Assembly: GCF_900129275.1 (NCBI RefSeq)
Contig: NZ_FQUX01000006.1
Coordinates: forward strand, 145,138-209,137
Reading direction: 5' to 3'
Length of the DNA: 64,000 bases
From: Arenibacter palladensis
GTDB taxonomy: Bacteria > Bacteroidota > Bacteroidia > Flavobacteriales > Flavobacteriaceae
The notes beneath the pieces are model-generated. The model saw only the letters and a list, made by a program, of their open reading frames with translations. It had not been told where the DNA came from and did no database searches. Each line of letters opens with the position of its first letter. Within the stretch, counting starts at the first letter, position 1. Positions 37,098-45,036 of the stretch are shown here, one piece after another. The position numbers and the translations under genes were made by a program.

Positions 37098-38384
37098 ATG
37101 AAAATTAATTCTTACAAAGCTTGTAAGTCGATGTTGACTCTGCAAATCTTTATCTTTTTTGTTTCTTTCCATATACATTCCCAGCAACTAAAGGCGGGTG
37201 CGGCCAAACGAATAATTACCCCTGACCCCTTGATTGCGGTTTCTGGCGGTGTGGGCACCCCTAAACCCGCCACCGAAAAGAAAGGTGAGCTTTATGTTAG
37301 AGCCATGGTACTGGCAAAGGGAAACGAAAAAATTGCCATCGTTAATATCGACAATCTGGGATGGCCGGCAGCATTGGGCAATAGAGCAAGGAAATTGATC
37401 AAGGACATTCCGTTCAACAACATACTAATCGGTGCTACGCATACCCATAGCGCTCCCGATGCGTATGCATTCCCTGATGAAAAAGGTAATAATGCAGCCG
37501 ATTTAAAATATCTTGACTGGTGCGTCTCCCAAATTGCCGATGCCGTAAATGAGGCTTCAGCAAATCTGGAACCCGCAAAATTAAAAATAGCCGTTGGCGA
37601 AGCCCAAGGCAAAATAGCCTACAATTATTACGCCCCTGAATTGTACGACCCCAGATGCGGTATAATACAGGCACTGGGAACCAAGGGTAAAAACAAGGAT
37701 CTACCCATAGTAACTTTGGTAAACTATGCCATTCATCCAGAGATCATAGGTAGCGATCAGGGAATATTGAGTCCAGATCTAATAGGCCCCTTGTACGATA
37801 GAATTGAAGCCAAGGCAGGTGGAATGGCCTTGTTTATGAACGGTGCCCAAGGAGGAATGGTAACGGCAGACAATAGGCGGGACAATAATATGGAAGCCAA
37901 TGATTGGGAAGAATGCAAGCGCATAGGGAACCTTTTGGCAGACGAGGCCCTGAGGATTTTATCCGAGGCCAAGATTCAGGAGGATCCAAAAATCTATTGT
38001 GCCTCCACCCAGGCCGAATTCCCAATAGATTCGGAAATGATGCGGTATATTATAAACAATTCGCCTTTAAAAATGGGCAACTCCGACCGTTTTGTTAATA
38101 CAACCCTTAACCTATTAAATATTGGATCGGCCCAAATACTCACCATACCTGGTGAAGCCCTACCCAATATAGGTTACTATTTAAAAAGAAATATGCCTAC
38201 AGAACATCCTTTTCTTTTTGGGCTGACCAATGATGCATTTGGGTATATTTTGACCAAAGAAGATTTTAACAGTTTTAAAAGATATATGTATGTAAGTCGC
38301 ACTAGTCTCGGGGAAAAAACAGGAGAAATCCTTATCAATGATTTATTGACCCTTATCCAAAACAGTCCAAAACCTGATAAGTAA
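37098..38384 (+). CDS. Neutral/alkaline-ceramidase-like hydrolase (paralogue 1)
   Basis: 428 aa with a signal peptide (ends near HIHSQQ). Neutral ceramidase N-terminal fold: GAAKRIITPDP at the mature start, GATHTHSAP (His115/His117), NYAIHPEIIG (His213), IPGEALPN (Glu353) and FGYILTKEDF (Tyr383), matching the zinc ligands of the family in order. The GDVSPN motif carrying the catalytic Ser of true ceramidases is replaced by NGAQGGM (248-254), so ceramide cleavage is doubtful. A different amide or ester substrate is more likely (inference). First gene of a four-gene plus-strand run, 32 bases before the PqaA-like gene. Confidence 0.82.
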   Translation: MKINSYKACKSMLTLQIFIFFVSFHIHSQQLKAGAAKRIITPDPLIAVSGGVGTPKPATEKKGELYVRAMVLAKGNEKIAIVNIDNLGWPAALGNRARKLIKDIPFNNILIGATHTHSAPDAYAFPDEKGNNAADLKYLDWCVSQIADAVNEASANLEPAKLKIAVGEAQGKIAYNYYAPELYDPRCGIIQALGTKGKNKDLPIVTLVNYAIHPEIIGSDQGILSPDLIGPLYDRIEAKAGGMALFMNGAQGGMVTADNRRDNNMEANDWEECKRIGNLLADEALRILSEAKIQEDPKIYCASTQAEFPIDSEMMRYIINNSPLKMGNSDRFVNTTLNLLNIGSAQILTIPGEALPNIGYYLKRNMPTEHPFLFGLTNDAFGYILTKEDFNSFKRYMYVSRTSLGEKTGEILINDLLTLIQNSPKPDK

Positions 38385-38416
38385 TACAATTCTTAACCTT
38401 TTAATACAAGTTCCAA

Positions 38417-39802
38417 ATGAAAAAGTTGGTTTCTATTTTTTTATCGATATCCTTATTATTTGTTTTTTCCTGTAAGGACAGTCCAAAAAAACTGGTGGAA
38501 AACATTGCCCCAGCGGCAACTAAAATAACTCCTTCCATTGCGTTGCAAAGCTACCTAAACAATGACGATACAACGTATAAATGGGAACTGAAGGAGAATT
38601 ATGCCATAGGGGATGTAACCGCCTATGAGCTTATGCTGACCTCCCAAAAATGGCGCGAACATGTCTGGAACCATGAACTTACCGTATTGGTTCCCAATGA
38701 AGTTGCCCATGATGGAGCGCTACTATTAATCACAGGCGGGAGCATAAAAGAGGGGATACCCAATTGGTCATCCAATGAAGATGACAAGAAATCCATCAGT
38801 TTTGCCCAGGTAGCTGATAAGAACAAGGCCATAGTTGCCATTGTAAGACAGGTCCCTAACCAACCATTGTACGATGGCCTTACGGAAGATGCACTTATAT
38901 CCTATACTCTTCACAATTATAAAAATGACAAGGACCCAACATGGCCTTTGTTATTTCCAATGGTAAAAAGCGCTGTCAGAGCCATGGATGCCGTACAGGA
39001 ATTTACCAATAAAAATCTTCAAAAGGAGGTAACACGCTTTACGGTAACCGGAGCTTCAAAAAGGGGTTGGACTACCTGGTTGACCGGGGCAAACGACAAA
39101 AGGGTCGAGACCATTGCACCAATGGTAATAGATGTTTTAAATATGCCCGTAAGCTTGGATTATCAAATTACGGCATGGAACGAATATAGTGTACAGATCA
39201 ACGACTACATTAAACTCGAAATCCCTCAAACGGTAGGAACCGAGGATGGAAAGGCCATAACGCAAATGGTAGACCCATATTCCTACAGGGCCAATTTAAC
39301 CATGCCCAAATTAATATTTATCGGTACAAATGATGAATACTGGCCTGTGGATGCCATCAAAAATTACATTGATGATATTCCTGGTGAAAATTATATCCAT
39401 TATGTACCCAATGCCGGCCATGACTTAGGTGACGGAGAACAGGCCATAAGGGCCCTGAGCGCCTTTTGGGGCAAATCCCTGAAGAAATCGCCACAGGCCT
39501 CATTGTCCTATGGCCTAACGACCGATAATACCTCGGCGACCCTAACGGTCAAAACCACTTCCGATGAACTTGAAAATGCCTATATATGGTCTGCAGATTC
39601 CTCGGATCGGGACTTTAGGGACGAAACATGGACCTCCAAAAAATTGGACTCCAAAAACCATGGCCAGATTTTACAGCAGGTAAAATTTCCTAAAAGTGGT
39701 TATAAGGCATTTTATATAGATTTGGAGTATAAAGACCCCAACGGCGGGAAATACACCAAGAGTACAAGAATGTATGTAGCGGACGACGATGAAATCCTAT
39801 AA
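38417..39802 (+). CDS. PhoPQ-activated pathogenicity-related (PqaA) family lipoprotein
   Basis: 461 aa with a lipobox VFSC (Cys19). An alpha/beta-hydrolase of the PqaA family: TGASKRGW holds the putative nucleophile Ser214; the acid is probably in GTNDEYWPVD and the base in NAGHDLGDG. WREHVWNHELTVLVP (split by description) and DVLNMP are further family blocks. The biochemical function of the family is essentially unknown; the name comes from Salmonella regulation, not from an activity. Its 3' end overlaps the next gene by 14 bases. Confidence 0.88.
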   Translation: MKKLVSIFLSISLLFVFSCKDSPKKLVENIAPAATKITPSIALQSYLNNDDTTYKWELKENYAIGDVTAYELMLTSQKWREHVWNHELTVLVPNEVAHDGALLLITGGSIKEGIPNWSSNEDDKKSISFAQVADKNKAIVAIVRQVPNQPLYDGLTEDALISYTLHNYKNDKDPTWPLLFPMVKSAVRAMDAVQEFTNKNLQKEVTRFTVTGASKRGWTTWLTGANDKRVETIAPMVIDVLNMPVSLDYQITAWNEYSVQINDYIKLEIPQTVGTEDGKAITQMVDPYSYRANLTMPKLIFIGTNDEYWPVDAIKNYIDDIPGENYIHYVPNAGHDLGDGEQAIRALSAFWGKSLKKSPQASLSYGLTTDNTSATLTVKTTSDELENAYIWSADSSDRDFRDETWTSKKLDSKNHGQILQQVKFPKSGYKAFYIDLEYKDPNGGKYTKSTRMYVADDDEIL

Positions 39803-40706
39803 GAAAAAACGGATATATTGGTTTTTTGGTATTATCGCCATTCTCTTCCTATTGGCATTTACCATCATTTACGCCGGTGATACTAGTGAGACTTTTCCGG
39901 TAAGGGAATATTATACCTATGACAAGGCTATCCCGCTTAAAGATACCCTTAGTCTATTAAAGGACACTACAGATTTTAAGTTATATCACTTATCTTACTA
40001 TAGTGTTCACCATAAAAAGGTAACAGGCCTTCTGAGTCTACCCAAAATTGCCACTTCTCCCCTACCGGTAGTTATATTAATGCACGGTCTTGGAGACAAC
40101 AAGAACGTGGATTATGTATCCTACGGAAACGAACTTTTCCTTAAAAACGGTTATGCCGTGTTAAGGATAGACTTTAGCGGGCACGGGGAAAGAAAAGAAG
40201 ATGTTTATGATTTTAACCTTACTGGAAAATATAAACACTGGAGCAGGGACATTATTAGTCAGACCGTATTAGACCTAAGACGGGCGGTCGACTTTATCGA
40301 AACACGGGAAGAACTGGATGCCCAGAGAATTGGATACTACGGCATCAGTTTAGGAGGCATTACAGGCACCATTTTTTGCGGAATAGATAATCGAATAAAA
40401 GTTCCTATAGTGGCCTTGGCCGGTGGACAATTAAATTTATTGTACGAAAAAGAAGCATTGACCAAGGAGGCAAAAGATTTTGTCAGTATTATTGAACCCT
40501 TAAACTTTGTAAAGCAGATTGCTCCCCGTCCTTTACTTATGTTAAATGCGAAAAATGATGAAATAGTACCCCCCTTAATGAGCAGACTGCTTTTTAAAGC
40601 CGCAGAAGAACCCAAAGAAATTATATGGTACGATGCAAAACATCGGGATGCCCCAATAGACATCATTTATGGAGATGGGCTCAACTGGTTTAAAAAATAT
40701 TTATAA
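39789..40706 (+). CDS. Alpha/beta-hydrolase, N-terminally membrane anchored
   Basis: 305 aa. A single TM segment (~10-29) is followed by the hydrolase domain with VILMHGLGDN (oxyanion region), GISLGG (nucleophile Ser187), an Asp in NAKNDEIVPP and His in DAKHRDAP. This resembles esterases of the dienelactone-hydrolase/prolyl-oligopeptidase type, such as acetyl or feruloyl esterases. The start overlaps the PqaA-like gene by 14 bases, so the two are translationally linked. Likely a periplasmic esterase of the locus. Confidence 0.85.
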   Translation: MKSYKKKRIYWFFGIIAILFLLAFTIIYAGDTSETFPVREYYTYDKAIPLKDTLSLLKDTTDFKLYHLSYYSVHHKKVTGLLSLPKIATSPLPVVILMHGLGDNKNVDYVSYGNELFLKNGYAVLRIDFSGHGERKEDVYDFNLTGKYKHWSRDIISQTVLDLRRAVDFIETREELDAQRIGYYGISLGGITGTIFCGIDNRIKVPIVALAGGQLNLLYEKEALTKEAKDFVSIIEPLNFVKQIAPRPLLMLNAKNDEIVPPLMSRLLFKAAEEPKEIIWYDAKHRDAPIDIIYGDGLNWFKKYL

Positions 40707-40725
40707 CTTAAAACATCGAATAAAA

Positions 40726-41754
40726 ATGAAAAAGTCATATCCAATCATCTTGTTCATGAGCTTTTGTATGGCTCTATTACTATTTAGTTGTGGGGAAAAG
40801 AAAAAAAATGCCGATGAGGCCATTAACAACATCCCTGCGGAATTGGAAACAACCTTAGAGGCAAAAAACTGGGCCGAAAAATTGGGATGGCCTGCCGGAA
40901 AAAAGGTAATCATGTTACACGCAGATGACATTGGCATGTGTCCAGAAGCGAACATTGCCGCCAAGGAACAACTGACCAAAGGGGAAATTCAATCAGCTGC
41001 GGTCATGATACCCTGCCCCAACGCCGAAGAATTCATAAATTGGGCCAAGGAAAATCCTGCTATGGATATTGGCCTACACCTTACATTAACCAGTGAATGG
41101 AAAAAACATCGTTGGGGCCCAATTACCCCAGATGCAGAAGTCCCCGGACTATTGGACCCGGAAGACATGCTATGGAGGAGCGTACCGGAAGTAGTACAAC
41201 ACGCTTCGGCCGAGGAAGTGGAAAAAGAAATAAGGGCTCAAATAGAACAATCCATAGCCTGGGGCTATAAACCGGACCATATAGACACCCATATGGGCAC
41301 CTTGTTCGGCGACCCCAGTTATGTAAAGGTCTATATGAAAGTAGCCCAGGAATACGGCATTCCAGCAAATATTATAGATATATCCGTTCCTTCGGTTCTG
41401 GCAGAGTTTAGAGCAAAAGGGTATCCTATGGATGATTCTGTGGTAAAGATGACCGAAGAATACACCTTGCCCAAATTGGACTTCTTTTCCAGTGCACCAA
41501 AGGCGGATTCCTATGAAGAAAAGGTGGAAGCTTTTAAGACCTTGATAAAATCCTTACCTCCCGGACTAACAGAAATCATTTTTCACCCCTCCGTTGAAAC
41601 CGACAACCTTAGGGGCATTACGGGATCATGGCAACAGCGGGTTTGGGAATCACAGATTTTTGGCGATCCAGACCTCATCAATTTCTTCAAAGAAGAGGGG
41701 ATAATTTTCACCAATTGGAAAGAAATCATGACCCGTTTTAATTCCATGAAATAA
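40726..41754 (+). CDS. ChbG/YdjC-family carbohydrate deacetylase lipoprotein
   Basis: 342 aa from the ATG at 40726, which gives the lipobox LLFSC (Cys22). YdjC/ChbG signature: HADDIGMC (His65, Asp67, Asp68), GLHLTLTSEW (His118) and HIDTHMG (His185, His189). ChbG removes one acetyl group from chitooligosaccharides with a divalent metal, so a deacetylase acting on an acetylated sugar is the best guess. E. coli ChbG is cytoplasmic, whereas this form is a lipoprotein, placing it in the periplasm or on the surface. Last gene before the terminator at 41806-41844. Confidence 0.87.
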   Translation: MKKSYPIILFMSFCMALLLFSCGEKKKNADEAINNIPAELETTLEAKNWAEKLGWPAGKKVIMLHADDIGMCPEANIAAKEQLTKGEIQSAAVMIPCPNAEEFINWAKENPAMDIGLHLTLTSEWKKHRWGPITPDAEVPGLLDPEDMLWRSVPEVVQHASAEEVEKEIRAQIEQSIAWGYKPDHIDTHMGTLFGDPSYVKVYMKVAQEYGIPANIIDISVPSVLAEFRAKGYPMDDSVVKMTEEYTLPKLDFFSSAPKADSYEEKVEAFKTLIKSLPPGLTEIIFHPSVETDNLRGITGSWQQRVWESQIFGDPDLINFFKEEGIIFTNWKEIMTRFNSMK

Positions 41755-41805
41755 ACGCCCATATAGGGAAGAACGCGGAATATTCAATTAAAAGCATATT
41801 GATTT

Positions 41806-41844
41806 AAAGGACCGGATAAGGCCAACTGACCTTCCCGGTCCTTT
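41806..41844 (+). terminator. Intrinsic terminator after the deacetylase gene
   Basis: AAAGGACCGG (41806-41815) pairs with CCGGTCCTTT (41835-41844), a 10-base stem with a 19-base loop followed by a T-rich tail. It ends the 37098-41754 gene run and separates it from the SBF operon. Confidence 0.82.
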
Positions 41845-42015
41845 CTTTTAAATCTTAAACCAAAACAATTATAAAATCTAAATTATCCTAACCATTTTAA
41901 CATAAATATTAACAGATATTTCATTTTCTGATAAATTATAATGCAAATCCAATAAAATATAATAAGGAAAATAATATTTAATAAGTTTTATTTGTGTATA
42001 TCCCATTTATGAGGG

Positions 42016-42030
42016 AAATGATAATCATTT
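42016..42030. promoter_or_regulatory. Fur-box-like palindrome before the SBF gene
   Basis: AAATGATAATCATTT is a perfect 7-1-7 inverted repeat ending 18 bases before the ATG at 42049. Its core AATGATAATCATT equals the centre of the classical 19-base Fur box. It is a candidate operator for a Fur-family (Fe, Zn or Mn) regulator; AT-rich palindromes can also arise by chance. Confidence 0.35.
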
Positions 42031-42048
42031 ACTTAAAACCTATTTGTC

Positions 42049-42939
42049 ATGAATTCTACCTCTGGAATTATCCTTGCCATTTCATTGATCATTATCATGT
42101 TCGGAATGGGCCTATCATTGACACTTTCCGATTTTAAGCGGGTGGTTACCTATCCAAAAGCCATGATCATAGGTCTTATCTGCCAGATGTTGTTGTTGCC
42201 GATGATAGGATATTTTATTGCCGTTTCCCTAAGCTTGTCCCCGACAACCGCTATCGGCATTATGTTATTGGCGGCCTGCCCTGGCGGACCTACCTCCAAT
42301 ATGTTGACCTATTTAGCCAAAGGGGATTTGGCCCTATCCGTTTCCCTTACCGCTGTATCCAGCATCATTTCCATTTTAACCATCCCATTTATTGTTCAAT
42401 TTTCGCTGCAAGAATTTTCCAATGAGAGTATGGCCATTACAGTCGATGCCCTTACTATGATAAAACAATTGATGGTCATTGTGATCATTCCAGTAGGCAT
42501 CGGCATGTTCATAAAAAGTAAATTTGAAGCCTTTGCGAACAAGATGGAGAAACCGGTAAAAATAGCTTCGGCCATTATATTTGTATTGGTTATCATTGGG
42601 GTGACCATTAGCGTCAAGGATGTTTTTATGAGCTATTTAAGTGAGGCAGGGCTACCGGCAATATTGCTCAATGTGAGTACCATGACCATTGGGTTTTTAA
42701 TGGCAGTACTCTTTAAACTAACAAGACCACAGGCTATAAGCATATCCATTGAAACCGGAATCCAAAATGGCACCTTGGCAATTACCTTGGCAACCATTGC
42801 CCTTAACAATGCCGAATACTCTATTGTGCCTGCCATTTATGGCCTGTTAATGTTCGTTACGGCCACGGTAATAATTTTTATAAGGAAACCTCTTGGGGTA
42901 AAAGATGAACTAAGCCTCGAGAAAGACTCGGCCAATTAA
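42049..42939 (+). CDS. Bile acid:Na+ symporter (SBF/BASS) family protein
   Basis: 296 aa, nine to ten TM helices. Family signatures: LACPGGPTSNMLTYLAKGDLALSVSLTA (split; the crossover region that binds Na+), GIQNGTLAITLA (second crossover motif) and the C-terminal GLLMFVTATVIIF. Family members use Na+ to import organic anions such as bile acids, pantoate or 2-keto acids. In this locus it could take up an anionic breakdown product (inference). First gene of the second plus-strand run (42049-51465). Confidence 0.92.
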   Translation: MNSTSGIILAISLIIIMFGMGLSLTLSDFKRVVTYPKAMIIGLICQMLLLPMIGYFIAVSLSLSPTTAIGIMLLAACPGGPTSNMLTYLAKGDLALSVSLTAVSSIISILTIPFIVQFSLQEFSNESMAITVDALTMIKQLMVIVIIPVGIGMFIKSKFEAFANKMEKPVKIASAIIFVLVIIGVTISVKDVFMSYLSEAGLPAILLNVSTMTIGFLMAVLFKLTRPQAISISIETGIQNGTLAITLATIALNNAEYSIVPAIYGLLMFVTATVIIFIRKPLGVKDELSLEKDSAN

Positions 42940-42955
42940 TCCTGACTAACAGAAG

Positions 42956-43102
42956 ATGGAAAAATATCAATTTAATGTTATCCTCGTTTTATTCATCTTT
43001 TTTGTCATTTCCTTGCTTATCCATATTGCAACTCCCCTGGCAAACAGCAAAACAATAAAACTGAATTTTTTTTTGGGCAACAATAAAAAATCCGAACCTT
43101 AA
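42956..43102 (+). CDS. Small single-TM protein (48 aa)
   Basis: ATG at 42956, TAA at 43100-43102, between the SBF symporter (17 bases before) and an alpha/beta-hydrolase (12 bases after). One strong TM segment (residues 7-26, NVILVLFIFFVISLLIHIA) and a basic C-terminal tail ending NNKKSEP. Tight spacing in the operon supports translation. It may be an accessory peptide of the symporter; family not recognised. Confidence 0.55.
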   Translation: MEKYQFNVILVLFIFFVISLLIHIATPLANSKTIKLNFFLGNNKKSEP

Positions 43103-43114
43103 GGATAATCATTT

Positions 43115-44068
43115 ATGGCCGCTAGAATAGTGTTTTTTTTATGGATGGTTTTATTATTTGTTGGTTGTAAGTCAAATCAATACGATCCTTCCTTGCCACC
43201 CAAAGGCTTTGCAAATAACATTAGCCTTAAAATAGCATATACCCTGGGAGCCATTGAGCCTACCATTACCAAGGTAGCAATCCCTAATAGTATCCAGGAG
43301 CATAAGAACCTGGTTTATAAGACCATAGACACCACTACATTAAAGCTGGACGTCTACCAACCAAAAGCTTTAAAAAAAGATGCCCCCTTAATAATTTTTT
43401 TACATGGTGGTGCTTGGGAAAAAGGAAGGAAAAGCAATGTTTTACACTATTTGATCAGCTATGCCCAGAAGGGATATATAACGGCAACCGTACAATACAG
43501 ATTGAGCGGCGTGGCAAAATACCCTGCCCAACTCCTTGATGTTTCGGACGCCGTAGAATGGCTGAAATCCCATGCCAAGGAATACAACATCAATGCCCAT
43601 AGGGTAGCTATCGCTGGTGGTTCTGCAGGGGCACATTTGGCCATGCAGTATGCCTATACCCATTCTTCCAAATCTATGGATAGCAATGGCTTACCCTCCA
43701 ATGTCCAGGCCGTAATTAATATTTATGGGCCTTCCGATTTAACAACCGAGATTGCCAAAAAGGAAAAGCGGGTACATAGATTTATTGGAAAAACTTATGA
43801 AGAAGCTCCGGAAATGTATAAAGAGGCTTCACCAATTTTATATGTAAACAAATACTCCCCGCCTACTATTTCCTTTCATGGCACTTTGGATGAACTGGTG
43901 CCCTATGGCCAGTCCAAAAAACTTCATGAAACCCTGAAATCTTATGGGGTACCCAGTTACTATCACGAATTAAAGGGTTGGCCACATGCCATGGACCTTT
44001 CCGCAAAAGTGTTCTCATATATTCAATATCATACGGACATATTCTTGGAAAAACATTTAAAATTATGA
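43115..44068 (+). CDS. Alpha/beta-hydrolase lipoprotein, BD-FAE/esterase type (copy 1)
   Basis: 317 aa, lipobox LFVGC (Cys18). Hydrolase motifs: FLHGGAW (oxyanion hole), AGGSAGAH (nucleophile Ser170), Asp in GTLDELVPY and His in GWPHAMD. This is the carboxylesterase subgroup (BD-FAE-like) that includes acetyl-xylan and feruloyl esterases of gut and marine PULs. It is clearly a paralogue of the next gene, matching it along the whole length (SLPPKGFANN/SVPPKGYSNN, KYPAQLLDV/KYPAQLHDV, SYEEAPDLYK/TYEEAPEMYK). Its TGA overlaps the next ATG as ATGA. Confidence 0.9.
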   Translation: MAARIVFFLWMVLLFVGCKSNQYDPSLPPKGFANNISLKIAYTLGAIEPTITKVAIPNSIQEHKNLVYKTIDTTTLKLDVYQPKALKKDAPLIIFLHGGAWEKGRKSNVLHYLISYAQKGYITATVQYRLSGVAKYPAQLLDVSDAVEWLKSHAKEYNINAHRVAIAGGSAGAHLAMQYAYTHSSKSMDSNGLPSNVQAVINIYGPSDLTTEIAKKEKRVHRFIGKTYEEAPEMYKEASPILYVNKYSPPTISFHGTLDELVPYGQSKKLHETLKSYGVPSYYHELKGWPHAMDLSAKVFSYIQYHTDIFLEKHLKL

Positions 44069-45021
44069 TTAGAAATATATTCATTGCCATAATTGCCTTC
44101 ACCTTATTACTGGGTTGTAAAGCGAAACAATATGATGTTTCCGTACCCCCAAAGGGATATTCCAACAATACCACTTTAAAGATAGCCTATGCCACTGGGG
44201 CATTAAAAATAATTGAAAAAGACTTCCCCGTTCCTGAGGATATTAAGGAATACAAAGATATCACCTACAAAACCGTGGACACTATCCCGCTTAAATTGGA
44301 CATTTACCATTCCAAGGAAATAGAAAAAGATGCCCCCCTTATAATTTTTATCCATGGCGGGGCTTGGAAAAAAGGAAACAAGCACGACTATCTGGTGTAT
44401 TTGTCCAGTTTTGCACAAAAAGGCTATGTTACCGCTACCGTTCAATATAGATTGACGGATGTCGCAAAATATCCTGCACAGCTCCACGACGTGGAAGACG
44501 CTGTAAGATGGCTTAAACTCAATGCTGCCAATTACCATATAGATGCCACTAAAGTTGCCTTGGTAGGTGGTTCCGCCGGGGGACATTTGGCCTTAATGAA
44601 CGCCTATTCCAATACACAGGAAGATGTTGATGAAAAAGGAATATCCGCCGCGGTGCAGGCAGTTGTCAATTTTTACGGGCCTTCCAACCTAACCGATGAA
44701 ACGGCGATCAATGCCTCTTCTGTGCAATATTTAATAGGCAAATCTTATGAAGAGGCCCCTGATCTTTACAAAAAGGCCTCCCCATTATTCCTAATCTCCA
44801 AAAACGTACCTCCAACCCTTACATTCCAAGGAACTTTGGATGAGTTGGTACCTTATGAGCAATCGGACATATTACACGCCACCCTGCAAAAGGCCGGTGC
44901 CATTTCCTATTACCACAAACTAAAAGGATGGCCACATACCATGGATGCTTCGGTAAAGGTAAATGCCTATTGCCAATACCATATGGACAGGTTTTTTGAA
45001 AAGTACATTCCATTCAACTAA
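44065..45021 (+). CDS. Alpha/beta-hydrolase lipoprotein, BD-FAE/esterase type (copy 2)
   Basis: 318 aa from the ATG at 44065, which overlaps the previous stop as ATGA and restores a lipobox LLLGC (Cys18); an upstream in-frame start inside the previous gene is rejected. HGGAW, GGSAGGH, GTLDELVPY and GWPHTMD give the same catalytic set as copy 1. Tandem duplication followed by divergence is the simplest origin, suggesting two related ester substrates or two positions on one glycan. Followed after 15 bases by the GH92 gene. Confidence 0.9.
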   Translation: MIRNIFIAIIAFTLLLGCKAKQYDVSVPPKGYSNNTTLKIAYATGALKIIEKDFPVPEDIKEYKDITYKTVDTIPLKLDIYHSKEIEKDAPLIIFIHGGAWKKGNKHDYLVYLSSFAQKGYVTATVQYRLTDVAKYPAQLHDVEDAVRWLKLNAANYHIDATKVALVGGSAGGHLALMNAYSNTQEDVDEKGISAAVQAVVNFYGPSNLTDETAINASSVQYLIGKSYEEAPDLYKKASPLFLISKNVPPTLTFQGTLDELVPYEQSDILHATLQKAGAISYYHKLKGWPHTMDASVKVNAYCQYHMDRFFEKYIPFN

Positions 45022-45036
45022 ATTTTAAGAAACCTC

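Larger units (their letters stand above)
41755..42048. other. Intergenic region with terminator and Fur-box-like palindrome
   Basis: 294 bases. The left part holds the terminator at 41806-41844; the right part is very AT-rich and contains the palindrome at 42016-42030 before the SBF gene. No gene seen. Confidence 0.6.
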
